The notes under the pieces: generated by a model | Told to the model about the DNA's origin: nothing | Databases searched by the model: none | The model's input: the letters and a program-made list of their open reading frames with translations, nothing else | Position numbers and translations under genes: made by a program | Shown: piece by piece, positions 8,211 through 16,891 of the stretch | How the letters are laid out: each line of letters begins with the position of its first letter | Position numbering within the stretch: position 1 is the stretch's first letter | Assembly: GCF_011189575.1 (NCBI RefSeq) | Contig: NZ_PUJW01000012.1 | Span: forward strand, 62,001 to 126,000 | Direction: 5' to 3' | Length of the DNA: 64,000 nt | Origin: Photorhabdus cinerea | GTDB taxonomy: Bacteria; Pseudomonadota; Gammaproteobacteria; Enterobacterales; Enterobacteriaceae

Positions 8211-8459
8211 TTAACTCTCTGCTTTTCGAACCAGATAGCGATAAGGCATTTGTTCCGTTTCTTGCGCAACAAGCTGATGCTCCATAAAACGGCAGAAACT
8301 GGGAATATCGCGTGTAGTCGCCGGATCATCTGCAAGAATGAGTAACATCTGCCCTGCTTCCATATGACGCACGGTTTTCCGTACCATCATCACAGGCTCA
8401 GGACAGCGAAGCCCTTGTGTATCAAGGGTTTTGTCTGGATTGGCAAAAACATCTGGCAT
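8211..8459 (-). CDS. tusA: TusA, sulfur carrier for tRNA thiolation
   Basis: TusA takes persulfide sulfur from IscS and passes it to TusBCD for mnm5s2U synthesis at the tRNA wobble position. The 82-residue product has the signature LDTQGLRCPEPVMMVRKTVR with the active Cys near residue 20, then LADDPATTRDIPSFCRFM and PYRYLVRK, as in E. coli. I chose the start MPDVFANPD (8457-8459) because it matches the family N-terminus; an upstream in-frame Met would add eight unrelated residues. It is divergent from yhhQ. Confidence 0.95.
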   Translation of the reverse strand: MPDVFANPDKTLDTQGLRCPEPVMMVRKTVRHMEAGQMLLILADDPATTRDIPSFCRFMEHQLVAQETEQMPYRYLVRKAES

Positions 8460-8607
8460 AACTATCTCTGTAATTCCAAGCAACTGATGAAAATTGATTA
8501 TATTATAAAAAGGCTATCCAAAAATGAACTTTACAGGCAAGCATCTTGATTTTATGCACAACCGACGTATCATGCGCGACGCCGTTAGTTAAAGCGGCAG
8601 GTATTTC

Positions 8608-8642
8608 ATTGGGTTCCCTCACCCCATTATCCAAAAAGGTAC
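8608..8642 (+). promoter_or_regulatory. preQ1-I-like riboswitch in front of yhhQ
   Basis: The 35-nt leader has the small H-type pseudoknot layout of the preQ1-I class. Stem P1 is TGGG (8610-8613) with CCCA (8623-8626), enclosing a loop TTCCCTCAC. An A-rich strand AAAAAGG follows (8633-8639), whose AGG can pair with CCT of the loop. Compared with the Bacillus type (loop UAG with tail CUA) the pseudoknot pair is replaced in a compensating way. The AAGG is also the ribosome binding site of yhhQ, so ligand binding should block translation. The gene it precedes is a queuosine-precursor transporter, the expected target. Confidence 0.78.
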
Positions 8643-8645
8643 AAT

Positions 8646-9314
8646 ATGCTTTTACTTACTGCATCACAGCGAACAGCTGCTTTGATTTGGCTTTCGCTAT
8701 TTCATATCCTGATTATTATTTCCAGTAATTATCTGGTGCAATTACCTATTTCTATCTTTGGTTTACATACCACCTGGGGAGCATTTACTTTCCCATTTAT
8801 TTTCCTTGCAACAGATTTAACTGTTCGTATCTATCATGCGTCACTTGCAAGACGAATCATTATCACCGTTATGATCCCAGCTTTACTGATCTCTTATGTT
8901 ATTTCTGCCCTGTTTTTTCAGGGAATATGGCAAGGGTTCACCACGTTGTCTGAATTCAATCTATTTGTTGCCCGTATCGCTTGCGCCAGTTTTATGGCTT
9001 ATTCACTTGGGCAGATACTGGATGTATATGTCTTTAACCGTCTGCGGCGAAAACGTACTTGGTGGATTGCCCCCGCAGCTGCAATGTTTTTTGGCAACTT
9101 ACTTGATACTCTAGCTTTCTTCTTTATCGCTTTTTACCGCAGTACCGATGCTTTTATGGCCGCAAACTGGGTCGAGATTGGATTGGTTGATTACTGCTTC
9201 AAGCTATTAATCTGCTTATTATTTTTCCTACCCGCTTATGGTATTTTTCTGAATTTGATCCTGAAGTACTTTTTCGCTTACCAGACTGACCACCCTCATA
9301 TCCAGGTTCGCTGA
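8646..9314 (+). CDS. yhhQ: YhhQ, queuosine precursor (preQ0/preQ1) transporter
   Basis: A 222-residue inner-membrane protein of the vitamin uptake-like family that imports 7-deazaguanine precursors of queuosine. About six hydrophobic segments are visible, with the family stretches LPISIFGLHTTWGAFTFPFIFLATDLTVRIYHASLARR and GNLLDTLAFFFIAFY. Length equals that of E. coli YhhQ (221). The ATG at 8646 follows AAAAAGG, which is part of the predicted riboswitch. Gene order zntA-tusA-yhhQ is enterobacterial. Confidence 0.94.
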   Translation: MLLLTASQRTAALIWLSLFHILIIISSNYLVQLPISIFGLHTTWGAFTFPFIFLATDLTVRIYHASLARRIIITVMIPALLISYVISALFFQGIWQGFTTLSEFNLFVARIACASFMAYSLGQILDVYVFNRLRRKRTWWIAPAAAMFFGNLLDTLAFFFIAFYRSTDAFMAANWVEIGLVDYCFKLLICLLFFLPAYGIFLNLILKYFFAYQTDHPHIQVR

Positions 9315-9560
9315 TTCCCATATGCCCGGTAGATATCGGGCGTAGATCAAAAAAATGCACATTTCCTTCTATAAAATAGGTATAAACATTTTTTTATCCA
9401 TAACCGATCATTACTTTTTATCATATAGTGTTAACCCGTTAAGTAGATAAGTACTTTTTCACCCGAAACTCGTTTCCCTGTCTGTCACGTTTTGCTCCCT
9501 GTTCGTCAGGAAAATGTATGTGGTAAACAGGCATTGAATTTCCACAAAAGGAGTATTTTT

Positions 9561-10661
9561 ATGCTGAAAGTTATCCAAGCCCCACCTAAATATATTCAAG
9601 GTCCTGACGCCTTGCTCTCTATTGGTAAATACACAAAAACCATTGCCGACCATGTTTTTGTTATTATCGGCAACTCAGCAATGAAATTGGTGGGAGATAC
9701 CGTACACAACAGCCTGGAAGAATATGATATTACTAGCCATTTTGAAGTGTTTGGTGGTGAATGTAGCCGGAATGAGATTCAACGCCTGTCTGGTATTCTA
9801 AAAGAAAACGAGTGCCAGGCAGTTATTGCTATCGGTGGCGGTAAAGTACAGGATACGGCAAAAGTGGTTGCCTACGAATCCAAATTACCCATTCTAATCG
9901 CACCTACTATCTCCTCCACTAATGCCCCGACCAGTGCCTTATCTGTTATTTATACTGATGATGGCGAATATGAAGATTATCTATTTTTCCCAACAAACCC
10001 AGATATTGTACTGGTAGATACTGCTCTTATCGCCAAAGCACCAACCCGTTTTCTGGTTGCCGGAATTGGCGACTCACTGGCTACCTATTTTGAAGCCCGC
10101 AGCTGTAACACTACCCATAAACCAAGAATGACAGGTGGTGGGATATCTCGCACAGCAATGGCTCTTGCCCATCTATGTTACGAAACCTTGTTAGAAGAGG
10201 GTTATAAAGCAAAATTGGCCGTTGACGCTGGGGTCAGTACGCCGGCAGTAGAAAATGTTATCGAAGCCAGCATTTACCTGAGTGGTCTGGGATTTGAAAA
10301 TACGGGTATAGCCGCCGCACATTCCGTACACAATGGCTTTACCGTATTGGAAGAGTGCCACCATATGTACCACGGCGAAAAAGTTGCTTTCGGAGTCATA
10401 GTCCAACTCGTGTTGGAAAACAGTCCAAATGAAGAATTAGATACTGTGCTCGATTTCTGTGTACAAGTAGGGTTACCTGTCACTCTGGATCAGCTTGGCG
10501 TGAAAGACGGCGAAAAACTGAAAGAAAAAGTGATGGCAGTAGCGAAAGCCAGTTGCGCTGAAGGCGAAACTATTCACAACATGCCTTTTGAAGTTACACC
10601 GGAAAAAGTGTACGCCGCTATTCTGGCTGCTGACCGAATGGGACGCGACTGGCTGTATTAA
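9561..10661 (+). CDS. gldA: GldA, glycerol dehydrogenase
   Basis: An NAD-dependent, zinc-containing dehydrogenase that interconverts glycerol and dihydroxyacetone and also reduces methylglyoxal-type carbonyls. The 366-residue product has the nucleotide-binding loop IGGGKVQDTAK (near 94-104), APTISSTNAPTSALSVIY, the zinc ligands in AGIGDSLATYFEA (Asp near 171) and AAAHSVHNG (His near 254), and a last His in MYHGEKVAFG. I chose the ATG at 9561, which follows AAAGGAG and aligns with the E. coli start; the frame is open for 23 codons further upstream, which look non-coding. It stands alone with its own terminator. Confidence 0.95.
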   Translation: MLKVIQAPPKYIQGPDALLSIGKYTKTIADHVFVIIGNSAMKLVGDTVHNSLEEYDITSHFEVFGGECSRNEIQRLSGILKENECQAVIAIGGGKVQDTAKVVAYESKLPILIAPTISSTNAPTSALSVIYTDDGEYEDYLFFPTNPDIVLVDTALIAKAPTRFLVAGIGDSLATYFEARSCNTTHKPRMTGGGISRTAMALAHLCYETLLEEGYKAKLAVDAGVSTPAVENVIEASIYLSGLGFENTGIAAAHSVHNGFTVLEECHHMYHGEKVAFGVIVQLVLENSPNEELDTVLDFCVQVGLPVTLDQLGVKDGEKLKEKVMAVAKASCAEGETIHNMPFEVTPEKVYAAILAADRMGRDWLY

Positions 10662-10671
10662 GACTGGAAGA

Positions 10672-10697
10672 AGCGGGCAAATTGTCCGCTTTTTTTG
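10672..10697 (+). terminator. Rho-independent terminator after gldA
   Basis: AGCGGGCAA and TTGTCCGCT form a GC-rich hairpin followed by a run of seven T (10690-10696), 10 nt after the gldA stop. Confidence 0.9.
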
Positions 10698-10758
10698 ACA
10701 ACCACAGTAACGCACTGATCAAAGTCAGTGCATCAGATAAGAAACAAGTTCATCAGGG

Positions 10759-11190
10759 TTATTCAGGCCAGAAATCATTATCCATTATTTGTTCAAACGT
10801 CCAAGGACAGATTTCAGGAAAAGCATCTTCCATCATGCCTGTCTCTTTTGAAGCAAGTAATACTGCGTCATCATAAGCATCATTGAACGATTCAACGAGT
10901 CGGTGCTTCAAACTGGGACTTTCCTTCAAACAACGACTCACTTTTTTACGTTGAACATTAATCGTTAATATCCAACTACGACTTCGCCTTACAGGTTGGT
11001 ATTTCCATTTCAGCAAATGAGCGATTAAAACTTCGAGACGCGATTCGAATTCCCGTCGCTCACTTCGTCCCATAGCCTCAATCTCCTCCAAAAGATTTTC
11101 AGTATCCAACATATCAATGTGGCCGGAACGGATGAGGTTTGCCTGCTCCTGAGTCCAACCATAAAAGTCGCTATCATAACGTGTTGTCAT
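10759..11190 (-). CDS. DUF29 family protein, copy 1
   Basis: A 143-residue soluble protein of the DUF29 family, function unknown. Recognisable by the N-terminal MTTRYDSDFYGWTQEQANLIRSG, the acidic helix LDTENLLEEIEAMGRSERREFESRLEVLIAHLLKWKY, the middle SPSLKHRL and the C-terminal ICPWTFEQIMDNDFWPE. The start MTTRYD (11188-11190) is chosen over an upstream Met because the second copy starts at the same residue; GAGGAACC precedes it. The two copies are about 65-70% identical and lie 138 nt apart on the same strand. DUF29 genes are often found in multiple copies in cyanobacteria and enterobacteria with mobile DNA. Confidence 0.85.
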   Translation of the reverse strand: MTTRYDSDFYGWTQEQANLIRSGHIDMLDTENLLEEIEAMGRSERREFESRLEVLIAHLLKWKYQPVRRSRSWILTINVQRKKVSRCLKESPSLKHRLVESFNDAYDDAVLLASKETGMMEDAFPEICPWTFEQIMDNDFWPE

Positions 11191-11328
11191 GGTTCCTCCT
11201 CTTGGCATATTCGGCTATGCAATTGTATAACTGATGAGTCTGTCAGATTATTAGCATACCGTCAAAAACGAGAGGCAAAAAACGCACTGCTCAAAACCAG
11301 TGCGCCAGATAAACATATTTTATCGAAA

Positions 11329-11760
11329 TTATTCAGGCCAGAAATTCTCATCCATTATTTGTTCAAACGTCCAGGGGCAAGTTTCAGGGAATACACTACG
11401 CCTAATATTAGTTTCCCGTTCAGCGGCAATAATGGCATCACCATAGGCATCAGAGAGAATTTCGCTAAGTTCTGATTTTAAGCTAGGACTTCTTTTAAGG
11501 CGACGAGCTATTTTCCTCCTCTGCTCCTCAATTGTAAGTTTCCAGCTTCGCCCTTGCCATTCAGATTGGAACTGCCATTTTAGAAGGTGAAGGAACAGCA
11601 ACTCAAGACGAGATTCCAGCTCGTTTCTTTGGCTATTCCCCATGCTTTCAATCTCCTCCAAAAGGTTTTCCGTGTCCAACTGACTCAAATCACCGGAACG
11701 AAGCAAGCCGGCCTGCTCCTGAGTCCAACCATAAAAGTCGCTATCATAACGTGTTGTCAT
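11329..11760 (-). CDS. DUF29 family protein, copy 2
   Basis: A 143-residue paralogue of the preceding gene. The first 16 residues (MTTRYDSDFYGWTQEQ) and the last dozen or so (CPWTFEQIMD.NFWPE) are nearly identical, while the middle is more diverged. The 5' flank (GGAGGAACC then ATG) and the region upstream (CTGATGAGTCTG versus TATGAGTCTGGCAGATTATTA) are duplicated too, so the unit duplicated with its promoter. No partner gene is evident and the function is unknown. Confidence 0.85.
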   Translation of the reverse strand: MTTRYDSDFYGWTQEQAGLLRSGDLSQLDTENLLEEIESMGNSQRNELESRLELLFLHLLKWQFQSEWQGRSWKLTIEEQRRKIARRLKRSPSLKSELSEILSDAYGDAIIAAERETNIRRSVFPETCPWTFEQIMDENFWPE

Positions 11761-12264
11761 GGTTCCTCCACTTGTATATCAGCTATACAACTGTATAAAT
11801 TATGAGTCTGGCAGATTATTAACATACCGTCAAAGCAGTCTGTTTATCGTCAAAATCGATTAGCAATCCACTTATCGTAAATTGAGAATATCCCTATATC
11901 TGAAAAGATTCCTATTACAGCTACGAATAAAAGAAGTATAGAAACTGTGGTTTTTGTTTGAAAAAGAACAAAAACGAACCAAAAACGCTCACCAACAATT
12001 AAGTAAAGCTCGTTATTGTGACGGTCGTCACAATTTCATTAGTAAAGTACGTTTTAAAAAGTTAACAAATCACTCAGAATTGTTGCCTGGGCAAAACACC
12101 TTTAACAACTGAGTCTTGTCTGACAGATTAGATTGGGTTATTTCGATTATCATAATTTTCATTATAGAAAATAACCACTTATAAAACTTTTCGTTTTCCT
12201 ATCCGGTGGCATTAGTCAACCGGTAAGTTGTTCATATAACTAGATAAGCCATCGGAGGCAAAAT
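11761..12264. other. glpT upstream region
   Basis: 504 bp without a gene. It holds the 5' flank of the second DUF29 gene, an AT-rich stretch and the glpT regulatory region with a strong CRP-type site. I did not find convincing GlpR operators. Confidence 0.5.
12016..12033 (+). promoter_or_regulatory. CRP-type site upstream of glpT
   Basis: TTGTGACGGTCGTCACAA is an almost perfect palindrome and matches TGTGA-N6-TCACA exactly (12017-12032). It lies about 230 bp before glpT, consistent with catabolite control of glycerol-3-phosphate uptake. Confidence 0.75.
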
Positions 12265-13617
12265 ATGTTAAGTATTTTCAAGCCGGCGCCTCATAAGCCC
12301 CGACTGCCAACAAAACAGATAGATCCAGTCTATCGCCATCTACGCTGGCAAATTTTTATGGGGATTTTCTTTGGTTACGCCGCTTATTATCTGGTAAGGA
12401 AGAACTTTGCTCTGGCAATGCCTTATCTGGTTGAGCAAGGTTTTTCCAAAGGTGATCTCGGTTTCGCGCTATCAGGGATCTCTATCGCATACGGCTTCTC
12501 CAAATTCATCATGGGTTCTATATCCGATCGTTCCAACCCTCGGGTCTTCTTACCTGCCGGTCTGATTCTCGCGGCGGTTGTTATGCTGTTCATGGGTTTC
12601 GTACCCTGGGCAACTTCCAGTATTGCTGTCATGTTCGTGCTGCTGTTCCTATGTGGTTGGTTCCAGGGTATGGGTTGGCCTCCTTGTGGCCGTACCATGG
12701 TTCACTGGTGGTCACAGAAAGAACGTGGCGGTATCGTTTCTATCTGGAACTGCGCACATAATGTCGGTGGTGGTTTGCCGCCGTTACTGTTCCTCCTAGG
12801 TATGGCGTGGTTCAATGACTGGAAAGCGGCACTTTATATGCCCGCTTTCGCTGCAATCTTGGTCGCTCTGATTGCATTTGCTCTGATGCGTGACACACCA
12901 CAATCTTGTGGCTTGCCACCAGTCGAAGAGTATAAAAACGATTATCCACCTGATTACACAGAAAAAGATGAAAAAGAATTAACCGCCAAACAGATTTTTA
13001 TGCAGTATGTATTACCGAACAAACTACTGTGGATGATTGCCATTGCCAACGTGTTCGTTTACTTGCTGCGTTACGGTATTCTTGACTGGTCACCAACCTA
13101 TCTGCGTGAAGTCAAACACTTTGCACTAGACAAGTCTTCATGGGCTTACTTCCTGTACGAATATGCAGGTATCCCAGGCACTCTACTGTGCGGCTGGATG
13201 TCAGACAAAGTATTTAGAGGCAACCGTGGTGCAACCGGCGTCTTCTTCATGACCCTGGTCACTATCGCAACGATTGTCTTCTGGCTAAACCCAGCTGGTA
13301 ACCCAAATGTAGACATGGCTTGTATGCTGGTTATTGGCTTCCTGATCTACGGCCCAGTTATGCTGATCGGCTTGCACGCCCTTGAGCTAGCACCTAAGAA
13401 AGCTGCGGGAACAGCTGCTGGCTTCACTGGCTTGTTCGGTTACTTAGGTGGCTCAGTTGCGGCTAGTGCCATTGTCGGTTACACCGTCGACTTCTTCGGT
13501 TGGGACGGTGGCTTTATGGTTATGATAGGCGGTAGTGCCTTGTCTGTTATTCTATTGTTGATTGTTATGATTAACGAAAACAAGTACAAACAAGAATTAG
13601 CCCGTCAGCACAGCTAA
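12265..13617 (+). CDS. glpT: GlpT, glycerol-3-phosphate/phosphate antiporter
   Basis: A 12-helix MFS antiporter that imports glycerol-3-phosphate in exchange for phosphate; it also admits fosfomycin. The 450-residue sequence is nearly collinear with E. coli GlpT (452): MLSIFKPAPHKPRLP, RWQIFMGIFFGYAAYYLVRKNFALAMPYL with the substrate-binding Arg near 45, DRSNPRVFLPAGLI, and LRYGILDWSPTYL with the second Arg near 269. The ATG follows CGGAGGC. glpQ lies 140 nt downstream, separated by a terminator-like hairpin. Confidence 0.97.
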   Translation: MLSIFKPAPHKPRLPTKQIDPVYRHLRWQIFMGIFFGYAAYYLVRKNFALAMPYLVEQGFSKGDLGFALSGISIAYGFSKFIMGSISDRSNPRVFLPAGLILAAVVMLFMGFVPWATSSIAVMFVLLFLCGWFQGMGWPPCGRTMVHWWSQKERGGIVSIWNCAHNVGGGLPPLLFLLGMAWFNDWKAALYMPAFAAILVALIAFALMRDTPQSCGLPPVEEYKNDYPPDYTEKDEKELTAKQIFMQYVLPNKLLWMIAIANVFVYLLRYGILDWSPTYLREVKHFALDKSSWAYFLYEYAGIPGTLLCGWMSDKVFRGNRGATGVFFMTLVTIATIVFWLNPAGNPNVDMACMLVIGFLIYGPVMLIGLHALELAPKKAAGTAAGFTGLFGYLGGSVAASAIVGYTVDFFGWDGGFMVMIGGSALSVILLLIVMINENKYKQELARQHS

Positions 13618-13658
13618 TTACTGCCACCAAATCATGGTACATCACTTATAATTAAACT

Positions 13659-13685
13659 GTAGCATTGTTTATGCTACGGTTTTTT
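13659..13685 (+). terminator. Terminator between glpT and glpQ
   Basis: GTAGCAT and ATGCTAC form a 7-bp stem around TGTTT, followed by GG and six T. It may be partial, letting some transcription reach glpQ, since the two genes form one operon in E. coli. Confidence 0.8.
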
Positions 13686-13757
13686 AATCTTTCATTTCAA
13701 CTAAGAAACATGGTTAACACAGCACAACAATCTCATTACTAAAACGGAGAAACACAT

Positions 13758-14828
13758 ATGCAAACTCCAATAAAAACCATGGTAACGGGCATTATTTTAG
13801 CATCCTCTATGTCAGGCATAGTTCAAGCGGCAGATAAAATTGTGATCGCCCATCGCGGCGCAAGCGGATATTTACCTGAACACACCTTACCTGCTAAGGC
13901 TATGGCTTATGCTGAAGGTGCCGATTATTTGGAACAAGACTTGGTTATGACTAAAGATAATGAGTTGGTGGTACTACATGATCACTATCTTGATCGCGTA
14001 ACTGACGTTGCAGATAAATTCCCTGACCATGCTCGTCAAGACGGACGTTACTATGCCATCGATTTCACCTTGTCTGAAATCAAGTCATTGAAATTCACGG
14101 AAGGCTTCGAGATTAAAAATAACAAGCGCGTACAGACCTATTCCAATCGTTTTCCGATGTGGAAATCTGATTTCCGAATTCACACTTTTCAAGAAGAGAT
14201 CGAGTTTATTCAGGGGCTGAACAAATCTACTGGCAAAAACATCGGTATCTACCCTGAAATCAAAGCACCGTGGTTCCACCAGCAGGAAGGTAAAGATATT
14301 TCCACTAAGGTACTGACAGTGTTGAAAGAATATGGCTACACCAAGAAAAGTGATAAAGTCTATTTGCAATGTTTCGATGCCAACGAACTTAAACGCATCA
14401 AAAACGTGTTGGAACCCAAACTGGGAATGGATTTAAAGCTGGTTCAACTTATTGCCTATACCAACTGGAATGAAACCTATGAACAAAAACCAAACGGTAA
14501 CTGGGTAAATTACAGCTATGACTGGATGTTTAAACCAGATGCAATGAAAAAAATAGCAGAATATGCTGATGGCATTGGTCCTGATTACCATATGATTGTG
14601 GATGAGAGTTCTACACCAACCAATATTAAATTAACCGATATGGTGAAAAACGCTCACGCTAACAATGTGGAAGTCCACCCATACTCCATTCGGGTTGATA
14701 AACTGCCTAAATACGCCACCAACGGCGATCAGCTTTTCGATATCATTTATAATCAGGCGGATGTAGACGGCGCATTCACCGATTTCCCTGATTTAGGTGT
14801 GAAATTCCTGCAAAAACAGCATAGGTAG
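13758..14828 (+). CDS. glpQ: GlpQ, periplasmic glycerophosphodiester phosphodiesterase
   Basis: Hydrolyses glycerophosphodiesters in the periplasm to glycerol-3-phosphate, which GlpT imports, plus the alcohol. A Sec signal peptide covers residues 1-24 (MQTPIKTMVTGIILASSMSGIVQA, cut after VQA). The mature part opens DKIVIAHRGASGYLPEHT with the catalytic His of HRG, then YLEQDLVMTKDNELVVLHDHYLDR with the metal ligands and second catalytic His, and YPEIKAPWF. Length 356 matches E. coli GlpQ (358). The RBS is ACGGAG. Confidence 0.97.
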   Translation: MQTPIKTMVTGIILASSMSGIVQAADKIVIAHRGASGYLPEHTLPAKAMAYAEGADYLEQDLVMTKDNELVVLHDHYLDRVTDVADKFPDHARQDGRYYAIDFTLSEIKSLKFTEGFEIKNNKRVQTYSNRFPMWKSDFRIHTFQEEIEFIQGLNKSTGKNIGIYPEIKAPWFHQQEGKDISTKVLTVLKEYGYTKKSDKVYLQCFDANELKRIKNVLEPKLGMDLKLVQLIAYTNWNETYEQKPNGNWVNYSYDWMFKPDAMKKIAEYADGIGPDYHMIVDESSTPTNIKLTDMVKNAHANNVEVHPYSIRVDKLPKYATNGDQLFDIIYNQADVDGAFTDFPDLGVKFLQKQHR

Positions 14829-14836
14829 ATGCAAAC

Positions 14837-14856
14837 GGGCGCCTCAATCAGCGCCC
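14837..14856. terminator. Hairpin between convergent glpQ and epmA
   Basis: GGGCGC and GCGCCC enclose CTCAATCA. The hairpin lies between the convergent stops and has no long T-run on either side, so it may act weakly in both directions. Confidence 0.5.
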
Positions 14857-14869
14857 TATCGTTTAATAA

Positions 14870-15847
14870 TTATGCCTTGCTTACCGAAAAGGCAACAACA
14901 TCACTGAGCTTTTCTGCCCCTAAAGCCAGCATTACCAAACGATCAACGCCAAGCGCCACACCTGCACACTCAGGCATTCCCTGTTTCAGAGCGCCAAGCA
15001 AATTTTCATCAACTGGACGCACAGGTAAACCCAGCTCTACGCGTTTACGATTATCCTGTTCAAAACGCTGACGTTGTTCATCACCATCAGTCAGTTCCCG
15101 GAAGCCATTTGCCAGTTCAACACCTTTGAAATAGACTTCGAAACGCTCTGCAACCCGGTGATCTTCTTTGCTAATTTCAGCCAGAGAAGCTTGAGAAGCT
15201 GGAAAATGGTAGATGAAGGTTGGCTTTTCAGTACCTATATGCGGCTCAACACCGACGGTAAACAAAAGTTGCAATAAAGTATCCCGATCTTCCTCTGTAT
15301 CAGCAATATTGCTCAGATCCAGTTTGGCGGCAACTTCACGCAATTTTTCTTTCTCTGCAGACAATGGGTCAATATCCAGATAACGCAAGAAAGCTTGCTG
15401 ATAAGAGAGTAATTCTGCACTCTCGCAGTCAAGTATCTGCTGAAGTAAGTCATCCACCTCATTTATCAAGCGGTACATATCATAGTGAGGCCGGTACCAT
15501 TCCAACATGGTAAATTCAGGATTATGATAACGGCCCGCTTCCTCATTACGGAAACTGCGACTGAGCTGGTAAATAGAACCACTTCCTGCCGCCAGTAGAC
15601 GTTTCATGTGGTATTCCGGGCTTGTCATCAGATAAAGAGTCATACCATCTGAAGCACCAGGACCAACAAACTCTGTCTGAAAAGGAAACAAGTGGATATC
15701 AGTCACTGTAGACTGCCCCATAGCCGGTGTTTCGACTTCCAATATCCCGCGATCTGCGAAAAAGCGTCGTATTTCAGCTAAAATAGTCGCTCGTTTCAAC
15801 AAGTTGGCGATAGGAGCACTTGGTTGCCAGTTTGCTGTGTCGCTCAT
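14870..15847 (-). CDS. epmA: EpmA (PoxA/GenX), EF-P lysine ligase
   Basis: A class II LysRS-like enzyme that ligates (R)-beta-lysine to a conserved lysine of elongation factor P, which helps ribosomes pass polyproline stretches. The 325-residue product is collinear with E. coli EpmA: MSDTANWQPSAPIANLLKRA, motif 1 VETPAMGQSTVTDIHL, motif 2 SFRNEEAGRYHNPEFTMLEWYRPHYDMY, and motif 3 GVALGVDRLVMLALG. It lacks the anticodon-binding domain, as expected. I chose MSDTANWQ (15845-15847); the open frame continues 20 codons upstream without similarity. In E. coli it is divergent from and adjacent to frdA; here three accessory genes lie between. Confidence 0.96.
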   Translation of the reverse strand: MSDTANWQPSAPIANLLKRATILAEIRRFFADRGILEVETPAMGQSTVTDIHLFPFQTEFVGPGASDGMTLYLMTSPEYHMKRLLAAGSGSIYQLSRSFRNEEAGRYHNPEFTMLEWYRPHYDMYRLINEVDDLLQQILDCESAELLSYQQAFLRYLDIDPLSAEKEKLREVAAKLDLSNIADTEEDRDTLLQLLFTVGVEPHIGTEKPTFIYHFPASQASLAEISKEDHRVAERFEVYFKGVELANGFRELTDGDEQRQRFEQDNRKRVELGLPVRPVDENLLGALKQGMPECAGVALGVDRLVMLALGAEKLSDVVAFSVSKA

Positions 15848-15970
15848 GTAAATGACTCCAAAATAAAACAAAACGTGCAGTCTACCTGCATCACACATAT
15901 CAGACAAATCATTACCGTTGGGGCGCGCTCGATTTTACCTGACCATGACAAAACCTGAGCCAATCAAGAT

Positions 15971-16384
15971 TTACTCTAACAGCGTTATCAATTTAAAGTG
16001 ACAATACGCGTCTATATAAGTCTTATCCGGTTTAATATAATTAATACCTTTTATATTGATCCGGCTTAGATATTTTCCATTATCTGCACGCAAAGCTATC
16101 ACATTATCTTCGACATCTTCTACAGTAAACTTAGAATAAACATCAATACTCGATTTTGCAGCTTCAATATAGCTACCGCTAGGTCGAAGAATCCGACTCA
16201 AATAGAGCCCATTATCTGCCCGAAGCGCCATCGTATGAGCATCAAATAGTTCCACGATATACCGGGAAGAAGCACCAATAGTATATCTACCAGCCTGAAT
16301 GTAATGAATTTTCCCCTGACTGAATCTACTCAAATAGAGTCCATTATCTGCTTGCAATGCGATAGTATGATCGGGCAATGCCAT
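15971..16384 (-). CDS. Fascin-like beta-trefoil protein, copy 1
   Basis: A 137-residue protein built from three repeats of about 45 residues, each opening with (T/V)(I/M)ALRADNGLYLSRI and continuing YIEAAKSSIDVYSKF. This is the signature of a fascin-type beta-trefoil, a fold that bundles actin in eukaryotic fascins and binds sugars or proteins elsewhere. There is no signal peptide, membrane segment or catalytic domain. I chose MALPDHTIALQ (16382-16384), preceded by CAGGAGG; the frame is open ten codons further. It is the first of three paralogues on the minus strand. A host-directed or lectin-like role is plausible but inferred. Confidence 0.8.
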   Translation of the reverse strand: MALPDHTIALQADNGLYLSRFSQGKIHYIQAGRYTIGASSRYIVELFDAHTMALRADNGLYLSRILRPSGSYIEAAKSSIDVYSKFTVEDVEDNVIALRADNGKYLSRINIKGINYIKPDKTYIDAYCHFKLITLLE

Positions 16385-16402
16385 GACAGCCTCCTGTTTA
16401 AA

Positions 16403-16484
16403 TATACCCTTCATCTTTCAAGCTGCTGCTTTGTTGGCTGCGTTCACTTGCCGCCGCGCTGCAATTTGAAATCTATTGGGTATA
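16403..16484. repeat. Short palindromic interspersed repeat, internally deleted copy
   Basis: An 82-bp element beginning TATACCCTTCATCTTTCAAG and ending in its near-inverse TTGAAATCTATTGGGTATA. The same element, with a longer middle, occurs at 48603-48725. Both share TTTGTTGGCTGC. I read these as copies of a non-coding, MITE-like dispersed repeat; this one lies just upstream of a fascin-like gene. Confidence 0.8.
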
Positions 16485-16891
16485 TATTTAATTTATTAAG
16501 TTAATTAATTATAAAATATCATTTAAACACCATATCAACTTTCTATTCCTGTGAAAATAAAATGCCTTTATTGAATATATACCATTATTGTTAAACAACA
16601 AGATATATTTCACCTTTATTCTGAATATTAGAACAAATTATAATTTAATTCATACTGTTATTTATAAAACAACAAGAGATAATTACCATATTTAAATTAA
16701 AAATATAAGATATTATAAGAAAAGTGAAAAATAATTTAATTTGATTAATTATAATGTTATCAATAACACTAAAAACACATTATTAATTATTCATAAGAAA
16801 TAATTACTCTTTTTATCTGATGTATTAAAATAGTGGTCAGATTTATCTGACCAATAATAAATTATGCAATCAAGAATCACTATTTAACCAT
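16485..16891. other. AT-rich intergenic region between fascin-like copies 1 and 2
   Basis: About 400 bp, very AT-rich, no gene seen. At 16541-16583 it contains a box (TTCTATTCCTGTGAAAATAA..., ending TTGAATATATAC) that recurs upstream of copy 2 at 17380-17419 and in weaker form upstream of copy 3 at 18250-18285. It probably marks the shared promoter. Confidence 0.6.
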
